DNA of 64,000 nucleotides from Mobiluncus porci (GTDB lineage Bacteria; Actinomycetota; Actinomycetes; Actinomycetales; Actinomycetaceae): NCBI RefSeq assembly GCF_009695935.1, contig NZ_VUMY01000012.1, positions 1 to 64,000 of the forward strand, read 5' to 3'. Shown piece by piece: positions 11,482 to 20,972 of this stretch (position 1 is its first letter; each line of letters starts with the position of its first letter). The notes under the pieces were generated by a model. It saw only the letters and a program-made list of their open reading frames with translations, ran no database searches and was not told where the DNA came from. The position numbers and the translations under genes were made by a program.

Positions 11482-13420
11482 AGATGATGATTCAGCTGCG
11501 CTGGAGGGTCAGACCCTTCCGGCTCTGTTCCCTTCGGTCACTACTCCGGAGAGGTCTGACCCTGTGGCTTCGCCGGAGGGGGCTGATTCCGCGGCTGTGT
11601 TGGAGAGGTCTGGCCCTGCGGCGTCGCCATCGTTGTGGGAGTTGACTAAATGGCTGGTGGAGTCCACGAAAGAAGTACTGGGTCCGCTTGCGGGCTCGAC
11701 CGTGGCGCGAATCCTGGACCAACTAGCCGGTATCGCTCTGTTCGTCTTGCCGGTGGTCTTTATTGCCAACGCCTTTTCGGCTGCTGATTGCGGTTGCACC
11801 CTCGGGGTGAACGACAGCGTGGCGGGACTGCTGGTGGCGATGATTTTCTTGACCTTCCTCAAGGGCACGTTGCGCTACTTTGAACAGTATCTCGGACACC
11901 TCGTCGCCTTCCGTGCCCTCGAAATTCTCCGCGGAAAGGCCTTTCGTGCCATCTATCCCCAGGCGCCCGCCATCGAGGTGAAAACTCACAGCGGGGAGCT
12001 TCTCGCTCGCCTGACTAAAGATATCGACCGGATTGAAGTTTTCTTCGCCCACACCCTCGCTCCGGCAATCTCGGCGGCGGTAGTGCCGGGAATCGTGAGC
12101 GTGGTGACTTTCGCGGTGGCACCGTGGCCTCTCGGGGTGGCTGTCGCGGCAATTTTCACTGTCGGCCTCGCGATACCGTGGATTGGGATTGGGGCGGGAC
12201 ACCGCGCGGCACGGGACAAACTCGCGATCCGCGGGGATTTGAGCGTTAACGTGACAGATTCCCTTGGGGGAGTGGCAGAAGTTATTGGCTACGGCCTCGA
12301 AAAACAACGGCTGCGAGAACTTGACAATATCAACAGCCAACTCTTGAAAGCCAGCGTCCACGGGACTAAAATCGCGGCCTTTCGGGAATCATTCCTGTTG
12401 GCTTGGCGTCTGGTGGCGCTGCTGATTTTGCTCGGAGTCGGCGGGGACTGGTTTGCCCAAGGCAAATTAAGTCTCGCAGTATGGCTCCCGGTCATCTTTG
12501 CGGTCTTGCGAAGTTGGGATGTTTTGAAAGCAGTGGCTAATTTCGGGGTGGATCTGAACGTGTCTTTCGCGGCCGCAGCGCGGGTTTACCGGCTAGTTCA
12601 TGCGGGGATGGAACTTGTAGACGGAAAGGAAAACCTACCGGAGGGCGCGCTCGGCCTCGAATTTCGAGGTGTGAATTTCGCCTATGAAACGATGGAGTCA
12701 TGCTTTTTCGTTTCAAACGGCGGAATGAAACAGCACACCCCCATCCTTTCACGCGGGGTGGCAGGGGTGAGCCTCGAGGTGAAGGCCGGGTCGTGGACTG
12801 CGGTGGTGGGAGCCACCGGTTCCGGCAAATCTACGCTGGCACGTCTCGCGCTGAGGTTTTTCGATCCTGATTCCGGCTCGGTTCGCCTCGCAGGGCGAGA
12901 CCTTCGCGACTATCAGCTTGCGGAACTCCGCCGTGAAATCTCCCTTGTCAGCGCCAACTCGACCCTCTTTGATCTGACTGTTGCCGAGAATCTCCGTCTC
13001 GCCGCCCCCGATGCCTTAGACGATGAGCTGTGGGAGGCGCTGCGGCTGGCAGCGGTGGACCAAGAAATCCGTGAGATGGGAGGGCTCACGCGACGTGTTG
13101 GCTCACGGGGCGCGGCGCTTAGCGGCGGACAGCAGCAACGAATTGCCTTGGCACAAGCCTTGTTACGACGGTCGAGAATCCTCATCTTGGACGAGCACAC
13201 CGCGAACTTGAACCCCGAACTCGCGGCGCGGATAGCGGCGAACCTTCGCGCACTCCAGGTTCAGACCGGCATCACCGTGCTTGAAATCACCCACAATCTC
13301 GACCATATCGAGCAAGCCTCGCACGCTGCCGTCCTAGATCTCGGGCGAATCATTGAGCAGGGAGCGCCCGCGGACTTGCTTTCCCACGACTCCGCACTCG
13401 CCTTTCTTCGGGGCCAATAG
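11474..13420 (+). CDS. cydC: ABC exporter half, CydC-like, with repeat-encoded N-terminal extension
   Basis: A 648-residue partner of the preceding protein. The first 50 residues are a Ser/Pro/Ala/Glu-rich extension encoded partly by a 57-bp palindromic repeat (11506-11562). Membrane segments follow (about 75-400), with the CydC-like YFEQYLGHLVAFRALE and LLARLTKDIDRIE. The ATPase domain has Walker A GATGSGKSTLA, signature LSGGQQQRIALAQAL and Walker B ILILDEHTANLN. A roughly 20-residue insert between FAY and the SRGVAGVSLE strand precedes Walker A, where family members have a short loop. Overlap with cydD implies coupled translation. Confidence 0.8.
   Translation: MSKDDDSAALEGQTLPALFPSVTTPERSDPVASPEGADSAAVLERSGPAASPSLWELTKWLVESTKEVLGPLAGSTVARILDQLAGIALFVLPVVFIANAFSAADCGCTLGVNDSVAGLLVAMIFLTFLKGTLRYFEQYLGHLVAFRALEILRGKAFRAIYPQAPAIEVKTHSGELLARLTKDIDRIEVFFAHTLAPAISAAVVPGIVSVVTFAVAPWPLGVAVAAIFTVGLAIPWIGIGAGHRAARDKLAIRGDLSVNVTDSLGGVAEVIGYGLEKQRLRELDNINSQLLKASVHGTKIAAFRESFLLAWRLVALLILLGVGGDWFAQGKLSLAVWLPVIFAVLRSWDVLKAVANFGVDLNVSFAAAARVYRLVHAGMELVDGKENLPEGALGLEFRGVNFAYETMESCFFVSNGGMKQHTPILSRGVAGVSLEVKAGSWTAVVGATGSGKSTLARLALRFFDPDSGSVRLAGRDLRDYQLAELRREISLVSANSTLFDLTVAENLRLAAPDALDDELWEALRLAAVDQEIREMGGLTRRVGSRGAALSGGQQQRIALAQALLRRSRILILDEHTANLNPELAARIAANLRALQVQTGITVLEITHNLDHIEQASHAAVLDLGRIIEQGAPADLLSHDSALAFLRGQ
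11506..11562. repeat. 57-bp palindromic repeat, copy A (inside cydC)
   Basis: Begins GGGTCAGACC and ends GGTCTGACCC, a perfect 10-bp terminal inverted repeat. It is 50/57 identical to copy B at 20838-20894 and the same length. This copy lies entirely in the 5' coding region of cydC and keeps the frame. A degenerate second end (GGAGAGGTCTGGCCCTG at about 11602-11618) follows, giving the protein two similar ERSxP segments. It behaves like a REP or miniature inverted-repeat element. Confidence 0.8.
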
Positions 13421-13441
13421 CTGAGTCCTACGGGGATACCT

Positions 13442-13568
13442 TCCTGGGTGACCACTTTCAATGGGTTTTCGTGTGACCGAAAATCAGTCAAATTGCCCTG
13501 AACAGCTACTTTACAATTCGAGTAATCCAGAATCGGGTCAAAAACCCATCCATTGTGGCCACCCAGGA
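13442..13568. repeat. Long imperfect inverted repeat after cydC
   Basis: Arms at 13442-13469 and 13541-13568 match at 23 of 28 positions in inverse orientation, enclosing 71 bases. The element occupies much of the 288-base gap (13421-13708) between cydC and the methylase, which otherwise holds no gene I can support. It could act as a terminator-like structure or be a degenerate mobile palindrome. Confidence 0.6.
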
Positions 13569-13708
13569 CGCAATCTCAGCCCCATTGCCCCACATAGAAC
13601 TCAGCACTCGCGAGTGTCGAAGCCGCATTTTGGCGGATTTATGCCTTAAAGTTGCAATGTGCCTGGTGGAGGCGATAAACCGACCGGAACAGCGGGGAAG
13701 GAGCGCGC

Positions 13709-14836
13709 GTGATTAAATACCTCGGATCGAAGCGAACCCTCGTGCCTGTGCTGGCCGAAATCGCGGGACTGTCCGGGGCGACTACCGCGCTCGACATGTT
13801 CACCGGCACCACCCGTGTCGCGGGCGCTTTCAAGGACCAGGGCATTGTGACTGGCGCGAATGACGTGGCGACTTACGCGAAAGTCCTGGCAGACTGCTAT
13901 ATCGCCACTGACGCCCGCACTGTGGACTTCCGAGAACTCCGAGAAATCATCAAAGATCTCGCGGCGACCCCGCCGGCCCCGGGATATTTCACCGAAACTT
14001 TCTGTGTTGAATCCAGATTCTTCCAGCCCAAGAACGGCGCCCGCATTGACGCCATCCGCGACCGCATCGAGCATGAATTCGCCAACCATCCCTTGCGTCC
14101 GGTTTTGCTCACCTCGCTGATGGAGGCCGCCGATCGGGTCGATTCCACTACGGGTCAGCAAATGGCCTACCTGAAATCCTGGGCGCCCCGCGCCTACCAC
14201 GACTTGGAACTTAGAACCCCCGAACTTCTGGATGGCACAGGCTGGACCTGGAATGCGGACGCGAATAGACTCGCCCGTGACCTCGCCAAACCCGATGCCC
14301 CGCAGTTTGACCTGGTTTATCTCGATCCTCCCTATAACCAGCATCGTTACTTCACGAACTACCACATTTGGGAAACCCTTATCCGCTGGGATAAACCCGA
14401 GTCCTACGGCGTGGCTCAGAAGCGCATTGATGCCCGGGATCCCGAGACGCATTCGGCCTATAACCGGCGCCGCGAGATGCCCCTGGCCCTTGCTGACCTC
14501 GTAAACACCGTACCCTGCGAGACGCTGGTGCTCTCCTACAACAACGAATCCTGGGTCGCTTTCGAGGAACTCTTCGACCTGGTTGCCGCCCGTTTCCCCT
14601 CCGCGACTGCGCTGGCCTTTGACTCGAAGCGCTATGTCGGAGCCCAGATTGGGGTCTATAACCCGGAAGGCCGACGTGTGAGCCAACCCACGCACCTTCG
14701 CAACCTCGAATATGTTTTCGTCGGCGGCGCTCCCGAGACGGTGACGAAAATCCGGAAGGCCTTTGCTGAACACCACCGCGACACTGCCGCCCTCGCTGCG
14801 ACCGTAAACCCCGCCCCCGCGAGGACGTTTGGATAG
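13709..14836 (+). CDS. D12-class adenine-specific DNA methyltransferase (orphan)
   Basis: A 375-residue N6-adenine methylase. The AdoMet-binding region is near the N-terminus (KYLGSKR, then LDMFTGTTRVA as the FxGxG-like motif). The catalytic motif IV is DPPYN at about residue 208, followed by QHRYFTNYHIWETL as in D12-class enzymes. The start is GTG 13709 with GGGGAAGGAG upstream. There is no restriction endonuclease or specificity gene beside it, so it is either solitary, acting in regulation, repair or protection, or paired with a distant gene. Codon use resembles the host. Confidence 0.88.
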   Translation: MIKYLGSKRTLVPVLAEIAGLSGATTALDMFTGTTRVAGAFKDQGIVTGANDVATYAKVLADCYIATDARTVDFRELREIIKDLAATPPAPGYFTETFCVESRFFQPKNGARIDAIRDRIEHEFANHPLRPVLLTSLMEAADRVDSTTGQQMAYLKSWAPRAYHDLELRTPELLDGTGWTWNADANRLARDLAKPDAPQFDLVYLDPPYNQHRYFTNYHIWETLIRWDKPESYGVAQKRIDARDPETHSAYNRRREMPLALADLVNTVPCETLVLSYNNESWVAFEELFDLVAARFPSATALAFDSKRYVGAQIGVYNPEGRRVSQPTHLRNLEYVFVGGAPETVTKIRKAFAEHHRDTAALAATVNPAPARTFG

Positions 14837-15032
14837 ACAAAAGGGTCAATTTCGAGTCAAACCTCAAACTCAGAAACACCCCTCGATGAGCACTAAACCG
14901 CAGGTGAAACGGGGATAGCTTCAATGACTATGAAAAATAGCTGAATGAATACGAAAAGAATCTGGTGTAGCCTTGATGCTATCACGCGGGGCGTCCCCGC
15001 CAGGATTCTCAAAGGAGAGAAGGTAAACGACA

Positions 15033-17135
15033 ATGCATAAATTACAACGGTTCAAGCGATTCGCCATTGCGGGAGCGGCCTCTTTAGCTCTGCTGGGCTC
15101 CACCCTGGTGGCTCCGGCGCTCGCCCCCGCTGCGCAAGCCACGGAGGGTGGATACCTTGTCGGCACCGGCATGTACGACGTTACCGGCGCCGTGGCGGAA
15201 AACGGAGCCTTCGGCTACGCCTCGCACCAGGAAATGAAAGGCCTGCAACAGCGCCTCTACTCGCGAGCTTTCATCGTGGTTGACCAGGCCACCGGACAGC
15301 GTGCCGTGTATGTCAGCGTGGACACCGGTGGCGTATTCAATGCCGTGCGGATGAAGGTTTTAGAAAGACTTCAGGGACTCTATCGGGGACTCTACAACGG
15401 CAACAACGTCATGATTGGCATTACCCACTCCCACGTGGCGCCTGCCGGAACCTCCTCGGACAAACTCTATGAGATTGCTGCCGAAGACGAGAGCCTGCAC
15501 GGATTTAGCCAGCAGGTCTTCGACATTACTGTGGACGGTATCGTGAACTCGATTGTGCGAGCCCACAATAACTTGGAGCCCGGGACTATCGAGGCGAAGC
15601 GAAGCCAGGTTCGGGGAATCACCCGCAACCGCTCCCTGGCGGCATACCTCAAGAACGACGACGTGGCTAAATACCAGGACACGACCGAAACCACCATGGA
15701 CCAGCTCGAGTTCACCTCTGAAACCGGCGAGAAACTCGGAGTTTTCAACTGGTTCTCCACCCACGCGACTTCTTTCCCGATGCACTGGGATCTCTATTCC
15801 GGGGACACCAAGGGCTATGCGGAGTATCTCTATGAAGAAAAATTCGGCACCAACCCGAATCTCGAGAAAACCTTTGTTGCCGCTTTCCCGACTTCTGGAA
15901 CCGGCGACATGGTTCCGGCCGCGGGGAATTCGTCTTCCCTCCCCGAGTTCCAGGGCACTCCCGATGACTACTACAACGTGGAAAAACACGGCCAGGAACA
16001 GTTCGATGCCTCCTGGCAACTGTTCAACCGACCAGGGCGGCAAGTTGCGGGTGCGGTTGACTCTCGCGGGCGCTACGTCCAGTTCAAGAACTACGTGGTG
16101 AACGCCAAATACACGGAAGGTGAGGGCGATAAGACGCTCTGTGTGCCGGCGCGCGGTTTCTCTTTCGCCGCTGGTGGGGAGAACGGCCCATCGGGGATTC
16201 CCGGTATCTATGAGGGCATGACTAAGGACACTTTCCGGGTTCGTGACGTGGTTAACAAAGTCGACCAATCCGATCTCGGTGGTCTGGTTCGTTTCGCTTT
16301 CGCGGCGATTTCAGTCACCGGTCAAGATCCTTGCCAGGCAGAGAAAATGGTGCTGTTGCCGGATGGGCAGTGGGGTTGGGCTTCAACCGTGGAGCCGGTG
16401 CAACTGCTTCGGATTGGCAATGTGGCGATTATTGGGGTTCCGACCGAGACCGGCACGATGGGAATTCGCCACCTTAGGGAGTCGGTGGAAAAGAAGCTGG
16501 CTCCGCTAGGAGTGGATACGGTGATTTTCTCCGGCGCTACCAATGACTATGCCGGCTATGTTTCCACCCGCGAAGAATACGCGGCCCAACACTACGAGGG
16601 CGCCTCCACCGAGTTCGGCCCCCACGAGCTCGGCGCGTTGCAACAGGAATTGGACAGGCTTGCCGAAGCCATGGTGAGCGGCACACCGGTTGCTGATGAT
16701 GCGTTGCCGAATGTGTCAACCCGCTGGAAGACGAATCGTCCGGGGGTGGTTTTTGATGACAAACCCCCGAGCCAACAGTTCGGCCAGGTACTCACCCAGC
16801 CCTCGGCACAGTATCACCAAGGGCAAACCGCGCGGGCCGTTTTCCGCGGGGGGCACCCGAAGAACAACTTGCGAGTGGGAGGAACTTTCCTTCGGGTCCA
16901 GCGCCAACTGCCGGACGGAACCTGGGAAGACTACTTGACCGACCGTGATTGGGACACGTCCTATCGCTGGGAACGCGAGGGTGCGAGCTACTCTCGGACC
17001 ACGGTGGAATGGCGGATTGGGGAAGAAGTTCCCGCAGGAACCTACCGCCTGGTGCAAGAAGGCGATTGGAAGAATGGCTGGACGCGGGCAGTGAGCCCCT
17101 ACCAGGGCGTTTCTAACCCCTTCACCGTGAGCTAG
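15033..17135 (+). CDS. Secreted neutral ceramidase-like protein lacking the nucleophile serine
   Basis: A 700-residue protein with a clear signal peptide (basic start, hydrophobic core, cleavage likely after the AQA at about residues 34-36). The body matches neutral/alkaline non-lysosomal ceramidases, zinc amidases that split ceramide to sphingosine and fatty acid. Zinc-ligand motifs are kept: THSH (131-134), FSTH (241-244), a Glu in GVPTETGTMG and Tyr in NDYAGYVSTREEY. The amidase box GD(V)SPN of the family reads GDMVPA at 291-296, so the serine position is Val 294. A C-terminal beta domain (about 565-700) has the usual HPKNxLR and DWDTxYRWER motifs. A good ribosome site (15011-15023) precedes the ATG. 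Confidence 0.9.
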   Translation: MHKLQRFKRFAIAGAASLALLGSTLVAPALAPAAQATEGGYLVGTGMYDVTGAVAENGAFGYASHQEMKGLQQRLYSRAFIVVDQATGQRAVYVSVDTGGVFNAVRMKVLERLQGLYRGLYNGNNVMIGITHSHVAPAGTSSDKLYEIAAEDESLHGFSQQVFDITVDGIVNSIVRAHNNLEPGTIEAKRSQVRGITRNRSLAAYLKNDDVAKYQDTTETTMDQLEFTSETGEKLGVFNWFSTHATSFPMHWDLYSGDTKGYAEYLYEEKFGTNPNLEKTFVAAFPTSGTGDMVPAAGNSSSLPEFQGTPDDYYNVEKHGQEQFDASWQLFNRPGRQVAGAVDSRGRYVQFKNYVVNAKYTEGEGDKTLCVPARGFSFAAGGENGPSGIPGIYEGMTKDTFRVRDVVNKVDQSDLGGLVRFAFAAISVTGQDPCQAEKMVLLPDGQWGWASTVEPVQLLRIGNVAIIGVPTETGTMGIRHLRESVEKKLAPLGVDTVIFSGATNDYAGYVSTREEYAAQHYEGASTEFGPHELGALQQELDRLAEAMVSGTPVADDALPNVSTRWKTNRPGVVFDDKPPSQQFGQVLTQPSAQYHQGQTARAVFRGGHPKNNLRVGGTFLRVQRQLPDGTWEDYLTDRDWDTSYRWEREGASYSRTTVEWRIGEEVPAGTYRLVQEGDWKNGWTRAVSPYQGVSNPFTVS

Positions 17136-17164
17136 GTGCTACTGGCGCCTCGCTAGCACTCGAA

Positions 17165-17197
17165 GTGACCCCGCTGGTCTCGGCCTGGCGGGGTCAC
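17165..17197 (+). terminator. Intrinsic terminator after the ceramidase gene
   Basis: A perfect 10-bp GC-rich stem, GTGACCCCGC (17165-17174) with GCGGGGTCAC (17188-17197), lies 30 bases past the stop and is followed by GTCTTTG. It separates the ceramidase gene from the ileS leader. Confidence 0.75.
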
Positions 17198-17280
17198 GTC
17201 TTTGCCCAGGAGGCGTTGGCGTGGCGGGTCTGCGTTTGCATCTGCGTTTGAAGCGGGAGGGTTTTCGGGTTAAAGTTGAG

Positions 17281-17526
17281 TTGCGTTAATCCGGCCGCGG
17301 TTTCAGAATCAGTAAACGATTCAGCAAGGGCCCGCGGGAATCACCGGGGAGCATCGGAAAGAACGGCGGGAATCCGCTTATTAGAATCCGACGGGGAGCC
17401 CGAAATAGCCAAAAACGAGCGGCTCGCAAGCGCTGAGAATCCAGCAAAAGCGAGCAAGCGAGGTGGTACCGCGCGATACCCAATTGGGTAAAGCGTCCTC
17501 GTGTCAGTGACGATTGCGAGGATGAA
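17281..17526 (+). promoter_or_regulatory. T-box riboswitch of ileS, translational type
   Basis: The T-box core AGGTGGTACCGCG is at 17461-17473. CCTCG (17497-17501) can pair either with GCGAGG at 17458-17463 (antisequestrator, tRNA bound) or with CGAGGATG at 17517-17524, which contains the ileS Shine-Dalgarno GAGGA. This is the switch geometry of translation-controlling actinobacterial T-boxes. A compact stem I is built from CCGCGG repeats; ATC at 17340-17342 followed by A is the likely isoleucine specifier, with ATC at 17308 as an alternative. Uncharged tRNA-Ile should free the ribosome site. Confidence 0.92.
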
Positions 17527-20500
17527 ATGAGCGAAACCAAGCGCGGGTTTTACCCCAAACATCGACCTACGTCGGTAGTATCCAGCCCAGATTTCCCGAA
17601 ACAGGAAACCGAGACTTTGGCCTATTGGAAGGAAGACAACACCTTCCAGGCCTCCGTGGAGGGCCGTTCTAAGGGCCGTGACGGGGATAACGAATTCGTG
17701 TTCTATGACGGGCCGCCTTTCGCTAACGGCCTGCCCCACTATGGGCATCTGCTGACCGGCTACGTCAAAGACATTGTGGGGCGCTACCAAACCCAGCGCG
17801 GCAAGCGTGTCGAGCGGCGTTTCGGCTGGGACACCCACGGTTTGCCGGCCGAACTCGAGGCTGAGCGCATCCTCGGGATTGAAGACAAGGAACAAATCGA
17901 GGGCCCGAACGGCATGGGCATCGAAGCCTTCAACCAGGCCTGTCGCGACTCGGTCTTGAAATACACCAAGGAGTGGGAGGACTATGTTACCCGCCAGGCG
18001 CGTTGGGTTGATTTCGGAAACGACTACAAGACGCTCGACCCGACTTTCATGGAGTCGGTGATTTGGGCGTTCAAGACGCTTTATGACAAGGGGCTGATTT
18101 ACGAGGGCTTCAAGGTGCTGCCGTATTGCTGGCATGACGGGACGCCCTTGTCGAACCATGAGTTGAAGATGGATGATGACATCTATCAAAACCGCACGGA
18201 TCAGACGGTGACGGTCGGGTTGCGGCTCGTGGACACCGGCGAGTTGGCACTCATCTGGACGACGACACCGTGGACTTTGCCGTCCAACCTCGCCGTCGCG
18301 GTGGGTGAAGACATCGACTATGTCACGGTCGAGCCGGTGGAAGGCGATTTCGTCGGAGAAAAACTCATCTTGGCGGCGGCGCGCCTGGAGGCTTACTCCA
18401 AGGAACTCGGCGAAGGCGCGAAGGTCTCCCAGCCCTTCAAGGGCAAGGAGCTGGTTGGCAAACGCTATTGGCCGATTTTCGATTACTTCGAGGCTGCGAG
18501 AGAGGCCGGAATGGCCGACGGGAGCGCCGACCGCGCCGGCCACGTGGGGCCGGGGTCAAACGCCTGGTCGATTATTGCCGCCGATTTCGTTTCTACCGAG
18601 GACGGCACCGGCTTGGTTCACATGGCGCCGGCATTTGGTGAAGACGATATGAACGTGTGTCTGCCGAACAAGATTGGCATCGTCATGCCCGTTGATGGAG
18701 ACGGGAACCTGACCGCGGAAGTGCCTGACTATGCCGGGAAGAACGTTTTCGAGGCGAATCGCTACATTATCGCCGATATGCGCGATATCACGGGGCCGAT
18801 GGCCGCCCGCGACGAGTCCAAACGCGCGCGACTCGTGAAAGTCGCGTCCTATGAGCACTCCTATCCGCACTGTTGGAGGTGCCGGAAGCCGCTCATCTAC
18901 AAGGCCGTGTCGTCTTGGTTCGTGAAAGTCACCGATTTTCGCGACCGGATGGTGGAGTTGAACCAGCAGATTACTTGGACTCCGGCCCACACGAAGGACG
19001 GGATTTTCGGAAACTGGCTCGCGGGGGCCCGCGACTGGTCTATTTCTCGTAACCGCTTCTGGGGGGCGCCGATTCCCGTGTGGAAGTCGGATAACCCCGA
19101 GTTTCCGCGCCTCGACGTCTATGGGTCTTTTGAGGAATTGGAGCGCGATTTCGGGGTGAAGGTCGATAACCTGCATCGGCCTTACATCGATGAACTCGTG
19201 CGCCCGAACCCAGATGACCCGAGTGGACGCTCGATGATGCGGCGCGTCCCGGAGGTGCTGGATTGCTGGTTTGAATCCGGGTCGATGCCCTATGCCCAGG
19301 TGCATTATCCTTTCGAGAACCGCGACTGGTTCGAGACGCATTACCCGGGGGATTTCATTGTGGAATACATCGGCCAGACCCGCGGGTGGTTCTACACTTT
19401 GCACGTCTTGGCGACAGCCCTGTTTGACCGCCCGGCCTTCACCAACTGTATCTCCCACGGGATTGTTTTGGGCGACGATGGGCGCAAGATGAGCAAATCT
19501 TTGCGGAATTACCCCGACGTCAACGAGGTTTTCGACAAATACGGTGCGGACGCGATGCGCTGGTTCTTGATGAGTTCTCCGGTCGTAAGCGGCGGTAACT
19601 TGATTGTGACCGACAAGGGCATCCACGACACCGTGCGGCAAATGTTGCTGCCGGTGTGGAATGCGTATTACTTCTTTACGCTCTATGCTGGAACCTCTAA
19701 CCAGGGCGCGGGCTATGACGCGAAGCTTGTGGACGTGTTTGACCGGGCGACCATCGAAAAGCTCCCGATGATGGATCGCTATCTGCTTTCGGCGGCCCGA
19801 AAGCTATTCCACGAGATGCGCGAGGATCTGGATCATTTCCATATCCCGGAGGCTTGTGAACAGGTGAGGCTCTTCATGGAGCTCTTGAATAACTGGTATA
19901 TCCGGATTTCACGGGAGCGTTTCTGGGACGAAGACAGCCAAGCCTTTGATGTGCTCTATACGGTTCTCGAGGCGCTCATGCGGGCGATTGCGCCGCTTCT
20001 GCCGCTAGTTGCCGAAGAGATTTGGCGCGGGCTCACCGGTGAGCGCTCCGTGCATTTGACGGATTATCCGGATTGGGATGCCGCCCCGCACGACAGCGAA
20101 CTGGTGGAATCCATGAACGAGGTGCGCGATATTGTTTCGGCGGCTCACGCTTTGCGAAAGGCCGAGAAGCTCCGCGTGCGCCTGCCTTTGGCGCGCTTGA
20201 AGGTCGTCGCGGCCCATCCGGAAGCGCTCGCGCCTTATGCGGACTTGATTGCCTCGGAGGTTAACGTCAAGCAAGTTGAGGTCATCGGCATCGAGGGCTC
20301 AGGCTTGAAATCAACCCAAGAGCTCGCGCTCAACCCGAAGGCTTTTGACCCCGAGGTGCGCAAGCTCACTTCCGCGCTGTTCAAGGCGCAAAAAGCCGGT
20401 GAGTGGCACGTGGATGGGGATGCGGTAGTGTGCGAGCCGGTCTTAGTCGACGGTGCGCCGGTGCGTTTGACCGGGGAGCAATATTCGCTTACCACCAAGG

Positions 20501-20805
20501 TGGAGGCCGAGCCGGGAACGGCAGCGGACGTGCTTCCGAGCGGAACTTTCGTAGTTTTGGACACGGATGTCACTCCGGAGCTCGAAGCGGAAGGCTATGC
20601 CCGCGATGTGATTCGCGCGGTGCAAGATGCCCGCAAGAACGCCGGGCTCGACGTCGCCGATCGGATTGATTTGTCGCTGGGGGTTCCCGCTGATGGAATC
20701 GAAGCGGTGGGTCAGTTCCAAGAACTGATTGCCTCCGAGACGCTGTCGCTGTCGGTAAACGTCAACCCAGCCGCGGAATTGGCCATCGAGGTCAAGAAAC
20801 ACTAG
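17527..20805 (+). CDS. ileS: Isoleucyl-tRNA synthetase
   Basis: A 1092-residue class I synthetase that charges tRNA-Ile. It shows the HIGH-type motif as PHYGH ([12 protein letters not shown], about residue 66), the CP1 editing domain with [14 protein letters not shown], the GWFYTLHVL catalytic stretch, and KMSKS (about 655). The long C-terminal region includes an anticodon-binding domain and the actinobacterial/eukaryote-like extension. It starts at ATG 17527, whose ribosome site is inside the T-box sequestrator stem. Confidence 0.98.
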   Translation: MSETKRGFYPKHRPTSVVSSPDFPKQETETLAYWKEDNTFQASVEGRSKGRDGDNEFVFYDGPPFANGLPHYGHLLTGYVKDIVGRYQTQRGKRVERRFGWDTHGLPAELEAERILGIEDKEQIEGPNGMGIEAFNQACRDSVLKYTKEWEDYVTRQARWVDFGNDYKTLDPTFMESVIWAFKTLYDKGLIYEGFKVLPYCWHDGTPLSNHELKMDDDIYQNRTDQTVTVGLRLVDTGELALIWTTTPWTLPSNLAVAVGEDIDYVTVEPVEGDFVGEKLILAAARLEAYSKELGEGAKVSQPFKGKELVGKRYWPIFDYFEAAREAGMADGSADRAGHVGPGSNAWSIIAADFVSTEDGTGLVHMAPAFGEDDMNVCLPNKIGIVMPVDGDGNLTAEVPDYAGKNVFEANRYIIADMRDITGPMAARDESKRARLVKVASYEHSYPHCWRCRKPLIYKAVSSWFVKVTDFRDRMVELNQQITWTPAHTKDGIFGNWLAGARDWSISRNRFWGAPIPVWKSDNPEFPRLDVYGSFEELERDFGVKVDNLHRPYIDELVRPNPDDPSGRSMMRRVPEVLDCWFESGSMPYAQVHYPFENRDWFETHYPGDFIVEYIGQTRGWFYTLHVLATALFDRPAFTNCISHGIVLGDDGRKMSKSLRNYPDVNEVFDKYGADAMRWFLMSSPVVSGGNLIVTDKGIHDTVRQMLLPVWNAYYFFTLYAGTSNQGAGYDAKLVDVFDRATIEKLPMMDRYLLSAARKLFHEMREDLDHFHIPEACEQVRLFMELLNNWYIRISRERFWDEDSQAFDVLYTVLEALMRAIAPLLPLVAEEIWRGLTGERSVHLTDYPDWDAAPHDSELVESMNEVRDIVSAAHALRKAEKLRVRLPLARLKVVAAHPEALAPYADLIASEVNVKQVEVIGIEGSGLKSTQELALNPKAFDPEVRKLTSALFKAQKAGEWHVDGDAVVCEPVLVDGAPVRLTGEQYSLTTKVEAEPGTAADVLPSGTFVVLDTDVTPELEAEGYARDVIRAVQDARKNAGLDVADRIDLSLGVPADGIEAVGQFQELIASETLSLSVNVNPAAELAIEVKKH

Positions 20806-20837
20806 AAAGGTGTAGGTTTGTTTCGCTACGCCATCTA

Positions 20838-20894
20838 GGGTCAGACCCTTCCGGCTGCATTCCCTTCGGTCATTATGCCGTAGAGGTCTGACCC
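20838..20894. repeat. 57-bp palindromic repeat, copy B (intergenic)
   Basis: Same length and 50/57 identical to the copy in cydC at 11506-11562, with identical 10-bp terminal inverted repeats (GGGTCAGACC...GGTCTGACCC). It lies 33 bases after the ileS stop. Bases 20895-20940 contain nothing identifiable. Confidence 0.85.
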
Positions 20895-20940
20895 GCTGAC
20901 TACACTAGAATTCTCCGTCAAGAGACACTAGGTGTGGATT

Positions 20941-20967
20941 CGGGTGGCGGTCTTGGATCGCCACCCG
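20941..20967. terminator. Hairpin between ileS and the leftward RHH/MFS genes
   Basis: CGGGTGGCG (20941-20949) pairs perfectly with CGCCACCCG (20959-20967) around a 9-base loop. It stands between convergent transcription units and could terminate both. No strong T-run follows on the + strand. Confidence 0.6.
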
Positions 20968-20972
20968 AACGC

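Noticed and set aside
13646-14776. 376-codon open frame antisense to the adenine methylase
   Set aside because: It mirrors a gene with clear DPPY motifs, has no recognisable domain, and arises from codon bias of the + strand gene.
18556-19641. 361-codon open frame antisense to ileS
   Set aside because: Shadow of a highly conserved synthetase; the product is His/Val/Arg-rich with no family features.
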